From Albifimbria verrucaria (lineage: Eukaryota; Ascomycota; Sordariomycetes; Hypocreales; Stachybotryaceae), in NCBI GenBank assembly GCA_020081605.1, contig JAHREC010000004.1, positions 62,001-126,000 on the forward strand: 64,000 nucleotides of DNA, written 5' to 3'. Below the pieces are notes generated by a model. The model made no database searches and was not told the origin of the DNA. It saw only the letters and a list, made by a program, of their open reading frames with translations. This document shows, in pieces, positions 57,640 through 64,000 of this stretch (position 1 is the stretch's first letter; each line of letters opens with the position of its first letter). A program made the translations under genes and the position numbers.

Positions 57640-58695
57640 GCAGAAGGAACAGGATGCGAAGCTTAAGCTGCTTTCTTAAGATAAAGCTAAGCTGCAGGGA
57701 GAGCTGGAGCAAGAGAAAAAGAGTCTGAACGGCTTCGTAGCTATTCCTCCAACGAGCACTCCCTCCGTCGCCGCGCCGACGAATAATGTTCCGCTCTCTC
57801 TATCTTGAGATTTGAGAAATGAAGACGAAGAAGGATGGCTTAGAGAGGGATTTGTTAGAGCTCGGAAATGAGATGGCTTCAACCATGGCTGCCATGACAG
57901 AGAAGCATGCAGCTTGAAAAGAAGCTCACGGCGTCAAACAACAAGAACGTGGAGATCAGAAAAGAAGCAGCTCGAAACGCTGCCATGATGCAAAGGGCTC
58001 ACAATGAGCTCGAGAAGAGGCTCGATAAAGTCAAGGACAAGAACAGACGACGGGAGGAAGAAGCAGACTGCCACGAGACAGAAATGAAGCTGCTTAAGGA
58101 CGAGCTCAACGTTCTGTGGGATGCCTGCTATGGCTATCGTACCGCCGTACGAGCATACTTCCTGTACCAGCCGGAACAAAACAAAGTAGACTACCGTGAG
58201 CTACTATTACTTGGATTTAATAATATTAAGGAAAAGTATCAAAGGGAGGCGCATCTGTTGCAAAAGCTGCCTTGTCTCTATTCGAACGGAATAACGCTAT
58301 TCGCTTCAGGGAGTTGTGCTCTAGTCATAAACGACAAGCCTTGAAAACACCAGCCGTACAAGCGATGGGTTTGACAGTCTCGGCAAGGCTTTGGATAACG
58401 TGGTAAATGAGCTGGGCGGGACAAATACTGCTTCCATCAGACGTCGCGATAAGAACTCCAGCAACGATGACGAGCCTCTAGCCGAGAAGCTACGACGGAA
58501 GCGAGCCAAAACAACCCACTACGCCCGACAACGTCAGGCAGAGGAGCCTGTGGCCTCCGTAGACCGTCCCAGGCGTCTGGTCAAACCACCACTTGTACAT
58601 ACCACGCCTCACCCCGCACACGGTCTACAATGGAAATCAAGGCCCGAAGACGAGGAATCTGCTAACATATCGGAGCATCCATGGGCAGATCTTTA
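57640..58695 (+). pseudogene. Coiled-coil protein gene with stops and frameshifts
   Basis: Charged heptad-like sequence continues across breaks: KEQDAKLKLLS, TAA (57677-57679), then in the same frame DKAKLQGELEQEKKS up to TGA (57805-57807); another frame gives KTKKDGLERDLLELGNEM and ends with TGA (57915-57917); a third begins QLEKKLTASNN at about 57909 and runs to 58344 (MQRAHNELEKRLDKVKDKNR, KLLKDELNVLWDACYGYR). From about 58245 an alternative frame (FERNNAIRFRELCSSHKR) looks more protein-like than the main one, and a last frame (58391-58696) reads DNVVNELGG and a basic segment EKLRRKRAK. The order suggests one long coiled-coil protein with a basic C-terminal region, broken at least four times. 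No family recognised. Confidence 0.55.
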
Positions 58696-60171
58696 GAGCC
58701 CATCGAGCAAGGCCAAGGAAATCTACCTCTGCAGCAGATGTCTCTGCAGGTCTGACCACACCACAGACTCCCAAGTCTCTGGATCATCGCAGAAGCGCCT
58801 TATTGGCCACATAGAATCGAAAGACACAAACCCTCTTCTTTCTGTAGATGGCTGACTTCGGCGGCGAGAGAACGCCTACCTCGAGGGGCTAGGACACATG
58901 TATTGTAAGAGATCGAAGCTAAAAGACATAGCATAGAATCTTCCAAGTTTGTGTTGGAACGGGATCGTCAGATGGACTTGTGACTGTCGACGACGAGGAT
59001 ACGCTGTTGGCATCGATTCTCTGGCTTTATCTCGGGTAGGCAGGCCTTCCTGAGCCACTGCAGAAGAATCTGGCTATTATCCCAGTCTATTGCACTATTA
59101 TCAAGCCCCAGTCAAGAAACTCTTCAGTAAGCCATTATCTTGGAGGGAAGACCCGGTGATGATAATGGCAGGCCAGATGGAACGCCTGGACACACTTGCA
59201 GCCTCGACAGCCAAGACCCAGCGCGTGGGATCGCTATTTACAACAGCCTCGTATCGTAAGAGATATATCGCGACGACTCCTCCGTGTCTTGTTTAACCCT
59301 CGATCATGCCGGTCTTATCCATATTAGGATGACGATAAAGGAACTGGTTTACCTAGCTCTGGCCAAGTTACACCTCAATGTCGCCTTCGGCCAGGACGAG
59401 GTTTGCAAAGCCGTAGACGTCTCGTTGCGATGGGGCCCTCCCTGCCGCTTCTATATCCAGGATCCAGTTGCTCAATGTACACGATTTCATCACAACTACG
59501 ACATCTGAATATTGCTGAGACGTACCTTGCCACGCGCCTCGGCGGCCTACATCATGGGCTAGTGGATGCCATGGCCAGACGCTGACTACCCTCATGCCTC
59601 GATGTCGCCTGTTTCGACAATGCCCATGTGCCTGGATCGAACAGTTCACATTGCCACTGCTTTCGCAGTCCTGACTATTGGCAATATTTACACCCACTAT
59701 AGGTTGGGCCATTCTGCAGATGCACGGAATCATGATGAAACCAAAGGAACTCGGCGAACGTAATGGCTGGCCGAGAATTGAGGTTACATAACCCATCGTT
59801 TCGATCCTCGAACAGGTCATTGACCTTCTCATCTGGTTTCGTCCTGCTGTCCAGATTTCCTTTGTTAATCTTCTAGGTCGCCTCTCTTTCCCCGTTCCCA
59901 CTCCATGCCTTCGCTCAGTCTCCAGTAAACTGTTTCCACTTGGCCCGTGATCTCACACCCTCGTTCCACAAGGGCGCCGTTCCACACGGGCGCCGAGGCG
60001 GCTGCAACATCAGTTATCCGTGCCACACAAGCCGCTATAGATTTTCCAGGTTCGAGCCTTGGTCATGAGGCTTGTCCTCTGCATCGACACCATAAATTGT
60101 AGGGGCGACCGTATCAGCGTTGCACGTAACCTCCCGTGCACTGCTCGCCGAGAATGCTGAACCACTCCTCT
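58696..60171. other. No convincing gene
   Basis: One frame at 58697-58850 reads KEIYLCSRCLC and KRLIGHIESKD, faintly like a decayed C2H2 finger, and could be the far end of the coiled-coil gene. The open frames at 59284-59508 (plus) and 59368-59901 (minus) lack motifs. A 16-bp tandem duplication lies at 59963-59994. Confidence 0.35.
59963..59994. repeat. 16-bp tandem duplication
   Basis: GTTCCACAAGGGCGCC followed by GTTCCACACGGGCGCC. Confidence 0.9.
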
Positions 60172-60629
60172 CTAATTTGGAGATAGATGTACTGCGTAAA
60201 CTTCACTTGGGACGCCCATAGTATTTACGTCTCGTATGTGCGCCGTGCCAGATTTGTCCCTCCCATCAATGTCGACGATCTGCACAGCTTCCGTTCTTTT
60301 CCTGGGACCTTTGAGCAAATGTGAGAAAGTAAACATGTGCACTGTAAAAGAGCGAGTTGCTTGTAAGCTTCGTGTTACGTAGGTATCCCATCTATGTTGA
60401 CCATGATTTCGCCATTTGCATCTTGATGTTCCAGGGTAGCTTTGACGACGCTGGCTTCGGCGACCACATGCCATCTCCGATAAGGCCAATTGGTATCTGT
60501 CGATAATACTCTGTGCATGAACAGCGCAGTCTTTCCTCCAGATGATAAAAACTCCGGAGAGGTGGTACTTGCACACGATCCACATGCAAGCCACCGTACT
60601 CCGTCACTCGGTGGATTACCGCACATCAT
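60172..60629 (-). CDS. Tentative two-exon small hypothetical gene
   Basis: Exon 1 (60629-60379) starts MMCGNPPSDGVRWLACGSC and contains WPYRRWHVVAEASVV and NGEIMVNIDG. A GTAACA donor at 60378 and a TCCCAG acceptor at 60302 define a 77-bp intron; joining gives KRTEAVQIVDIDGRD in the correct phase and a stop at 60172, for 126 residues. The protein-like composition on both sides of the intron is the main support. No domain recognised; the gene could also be a fragment. Confidence 0.35.
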
Positions 60630-62342
60630 GGTAAGTTGTATCGAATCCGCGATTTGGGGTTAATGTTATCACGAGATAAAAAAAAAAAAAACAGCCCTTC
60701 CTTATCTTTCTTGGCGTTTTTTTCGGCTCTGAGCCTCTTAACTTAGCATCACTAGCACCGAGTCCTGCTTCAAAACGAGTGGTCGATGGATGCTACACTT
60801 GTTTGACCTCTTGGCTCCGTCACCACGAGCAGGAGGTTCAGAATCCGCCATGATGTCAACTGCCCCCTCCCTGCTTTGTCTCTTCACGCACTGTCCTGTT
60901 CACTGGCTCATCGTGTTCCGTTGTGCTTGTCGAGAGCGAGGACCCTTCCCGGCCGGCCTCAGTTATCTCATCTACTTTGATACGTAGTAGACCATGCGGA
61001 GGGGCTCTTCTGAGACCAATTTATTTGCACCACAGTCCTCGGGCTCTTGTTATGAGACATGTATGGTATTTTTTTCTCCTACCAACAGGCTATGTCGTAC
61101 GCATTGCGACAGTTTAGTAATGGCACCAGTGCACCCGCCTGTGTCCAACGTGAGAGACAAGAGGGAGCCGATTGCCAAGTGTAGGCTTCACCGTGGGAGG
61201 CAAAGAATGTAAAGCTAGGGAGAGTAGAGAATATCACGGACTGTCGAATGAGTATGAGAACACGTCCTTGCCATCCATCCATCTGATGGCTTCTACTCTT
61301 ACATTGATTACTCCCTGCATTTTCAAGAGTTCAGCAAACCTGGCATCTCCTCATGCATGGGCCAGCCTGTTCGGACCAACGAGCTGTCGGCTGTATATCA
61401 TGATACATGAACATGGTATGACACATACCCCTGGTAGAATTTCTGTCCAGGTTTGGGTGACTCTGTGGTCGAATGGAAAGGGTCATCAACTGATGTTTTC
61501 GACGCACATACAACCTTGTTCCATCAATGTTCGCTTCTCTGTTGAACTTGCATCGTTAACCGCTCTAGAGGTTCTTTCGAACTACTTTGGTATACTCTGC
61601 GCACAAGAACAACGAACAGGAATACCACGTTCGATCAAACCCTCCAAGTAGTTGAGCATTCTCTTGTATCTTGTAGACTGATAAAAGCTACCTAAGACGA
61701 ACAAACACATGAAGAAATCCAGCCGTCGTGGCAGCTGGTAACCCTGCGTGCAGCAGTGGGTGCCAGGCGATGTCACCTCACAAACAAGCCAATGTTTTCC
61801 AATTCTCGACTTCTTGATCCGAAGCTTATCGAGCCAACCGTGGCCCCGCCAGACAATGGTTTATTCTCTTTGCGTAAGTGCCGTCAAGTCGTCTGCCATG
61901 GAACGACGATGATGGAAATTATATACGCGCCGTAGATGAACAGGGGGTTATGTATGGTCATCTGGCAAATACTTTACCCCAAAGATTCCTTTGAGATGTG
62001 TACCACCTCCTAGTAAGCTTCCGACCTCAGGATAGATGAACGTGGTATCTAACTGGTACAATAATGGTTAGATAGGCCTTTTCGAATCGAAAGGCGGTGT
62101 TCATATCTCAGTTTACATACTAATGGGGGTTTCAATAACAATGGCTATGTTAGGCATAATGTTTCGTCTTCCTTTTCTTGTACTCGAGCGACAAGACGCT
62201 CCCACCATGGGCGCCTCTTATGAATTGGCGACGTTTGGGTTTGAGGTTGCACTGTTGAGGAGAGAAGCTCGTTCTCAGTGTCAAGCCAGCTCCATATCCG
62301 TTGTAGAGCGCGATAGAGAGGAGGAACACTCTGTGTTTTGGG
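60630..62342. other. Intergenic, no gene seen
   Basis: Ordinary composition with an A13 run at 60679-60691 and scattered short frames on both strands without motifs. The frame at 62123-62353 (plus) overlaps the end of the regulator gene and is probably a shadow. Confidence 0.5.
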
Positions 62343-64000
62343 TCAGCTCATAGATACATTGAATGGGAAAATGAATTTGGCACCCACGCTTCTGACCGGT
62401 GTTTCTACTACCTGCTCAAACCAGGCCCTTGCTACCTCCTTATGTTCAGGAATTGTGCCTGCTAATCCTAGCAAGAAGACCGGGAAAAGGGAGCCTGTGC
62501 TGTGAAATGGTTTCCAGAAGTAGGCATAACCTCGATGCAACGAGCGAGATCGTCCAGCTGTTGCATGACCATGGGATCATTATGAGGTAGCCTGATAGTA
62601 TTAGCATCTAGCTGTTGAGATGCCATGGCATCCGTCTTACCTTAGTACCCTGAACTGCAAGTAAATGATGGCAGCTATCCGCCAGGCTTCCGCCGTTACG
62701 TCGGTCATATCTTTGGAAGAAGAGACGTAAAAGTCCATAGGTAAAGATCGTACCCATTTAATAGTAGATTGTCGTGATTTGGCTGATTCCCAATCGAACG
62801 GCGCTGGGCCTTCTGGTATATCGTTGTCTCTTATTTCGGTGGGTGGCTTGCTCCATTGCCTCAACTCGCCCAATTCTCGTAGGAGGTATTCTGCTGTCAT
62901 TGGAATAAATGGGGACTCACGCTCCTGTTGTAGCCGCGCTGCGCAGAATGTTATCTGGCTAAAGATATGCAGAAGCTTCCGAGAAAAGCCACAGCCACCA
63001 TGAATCTCATACATGTCGGCAGGGCTGCCGTATAGCAACCAACCAAACCGAGCAGCTTCTTGCTCAACGTCAAAGTTTGCAGGAGCTGGCAGAGCCATCA
63101 TAGTCTGGGACAGGATAATACCACGCCCAATCATAATGCAATGGGCGTTGTGGAGGGAACTCATCTGCGCCACTTGCTCCTTCCAGAATCGGTCACCTTT
63201 ATCAATGCTTTGGAGAAAATGCTCGCCGTGTCGAAAACCTTGAAGCCAGCGGGGAATGAAGGGCTTCTTGAGACGCCTTTCAGTGAGGATAATCTACGAG
63301 ACCAAAGTTAACCTACTGGTCCATGTCTGGGGGCTCTGTAAAACCTACATCTTGCATAGAGAGAAGAACCGAAAGGGTAATGACTTCATCGGAGTTCTGA
63401 GAGGTTATGCTGTTGGAGTTGCTTAAAAGATAGCTGAAGCGAGCCTCAGCTTGGGCAAAGCGCTGATTGACGCGCTTGCGGATGGCGTCGGTTGGCATAT
63501 AGTCATATATGTATATGCCCGCGAGGCTCTGGATGGCGGCTCTTACGCCATCATTCGAGTGCATTTTAGCAAAGTCAACTAGCCATAGGTTTGAATCCTT
63601 CAGGATGGTCCTGCCAGGACACCAGTTGAGGACATCTTTGGTAGTCTCCGTTAGATGCCATCCAAACTAATACCGGGGATTTATTTTTATGAATTCTACG
63701 GCGAGGGGATGGGGAGGGAGTCGAAGGCAGAGACAGGTTATAGAAGGATTGCGAAACAGCATTATTGGAGAATGATAGAGGGTCGGGTTTCGTTGGACTT
63801 GATGGGGTGTAACTTACAGAAATTGAAGAATCGGCGATCAATTGAGTCCATATGGGCCTGAAAGCCAAACTGAGGTGGGAGAAACTGTGGCTCTGCACCG
63901 GCACTGACCAGTTCGACAGATAGGTAGGGGTTCTCGGAGCCATCCGAGTCATTCATGTAATGCTCCCAAAAGTCAGCGGCCTGGTGAGCCGGAACAAGGA
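62343..64000 (-). CDS. Fungal_trans_2-type transcription regulator (partial, one frameshift)
   Basis: Exons on the minus strand: 64000-63818, 63635-63349, 63293-62641 and 62591-62343. Motifs in order: RRFFNF|Y, WCPGRTIL, LWLVDFAKMH, SLAGIYIYDYMP, MQD|IILTERRLKKP, RWLQGFRHGEHFL, GRGIILSQTMMALP, AEAWRIAAIIYLQFRVLR|LPHNDP, MPTSGNHFTAQAP, FPVFLLGLAGTIPEHK and WFEQVVETPVRS. These are the hallmarks of the ligand-sensing middle region (PF11951 type) of Zn2Cys6 regulators; the DNA-binding end would lie beyond 64000. Introns: 63636-63817 (GTAAGT, CTAAC branch), 63294-63348 (GTAGGT) and 62592-62640 (GTAAGA, GCTAAT branch). After AQAP the frame is lost; one added base in the CCC/GGG run at 62489-62491 restores the C-terminus. 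Target genes cannot be guessed. Confidence 0.8.

Noticed and set aside
59368..59901. 177-codon minus-strand frame
   Set aside because: Basic, Cys/Arg-rich composition without motifs or intron logic; likely chance opening in GC-balanced DNA.
60046..60062. tRNA-like T arm (stem CCAGG, loop TTCGAGC, stem CTTGG)
   Set aside because: No matching acceptor stem or D and anticodon arms upstream; chance match to the B box.
62779..63311. Plus-strand open frames opposite the regulator gene
   Set aside because: Shadows of the well-supported minus-strand coding sequence.

Overview
The window looks like a filamentous ascomycete (Pezizomycotina) chromosome. Introns of about 50 bp with GTAAGN-type donors and CTAAC/CTGAT-type branch points interrupt the genes. 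The recognisable proteins are a fungal sirtuin, an FHA-domain protein kinase and a Fungal_trans_2-type transcription factor. About three quarters of the window is the kind of almost pure A+T DNA that repeat-induced point mutation (RIP) leaves behind in such fungi.

Layout. (1) 1-4340, ordinary base composition: the C-terminal exon of an unrecognised protein (57-232), a sirtuin gene broken by frameshifts and a stop (379-1318), a small basic-tailed hypothetical protein (1435-1923), and a convergent FHA-kinase gene on the minus strand (1920-3693) that needs two single-base corrections to read through. (2) 4341-53090, a 48.7-kb block in which most 60-base rows hold only zero to five G or C. It has no coding capacity. 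It is a graveyard of mutated transposable elements plus long, almost perfect A/T tandem arrays. By comparing copies by eye I could recover: one non-autonomous terminal-inverted-repeat (TIR) family of about 0.5 kb (copies near 10.5, 12.1, 25.4 and 46.7 kb); a second TIR family of 0.4-0.57 kb (31.3, 48.0, 50.1 kb), one copy of which has a matching empty site at 34.6 kb; two large direct repeats (16.1/19.4 kb and 32.2/43.8 kb); several inverted repeats; and a few islands of near-normal composition, notably 25842-26165 and 33625-33832. (3) 53091-53335, the right border sequence, of which an inverted, partly mutated copy lies in the middle of the block at 25914-26125. (4) 53340-62340, normal composition but almost no intact gene: short tandem duplications, a coiled-coil gene in several frames with stops (about 57640-58700), and one tentative two-exon small gene (60172-60629, minus). 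(5) 62343-64000, the C-terminal part of a Fungal_trans_2-type regulator on the minus strand with three introns, cut by the window edge and carrying one single-base frameshift.

Interpretation. The block is either a centromere core or a gene-free AT isochore; sequence alone does not decide. RIP-type decay explains its composition: the surviving C is mostly in CpT and the surviving G mostly in ApG, with CpA/TpG scarce. The genes on both sides show no metabolic pathway or operon-like co-operation. Three frameshifts in the kinase and transcription-factor genes are all one-base losses inside G/C runs, which suggests consensus errors as strongly as real decay; the sirtuin and coiled-coil lesions look more like true pseudogenisation. 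All proportions here are by eye; no search or computation was run.
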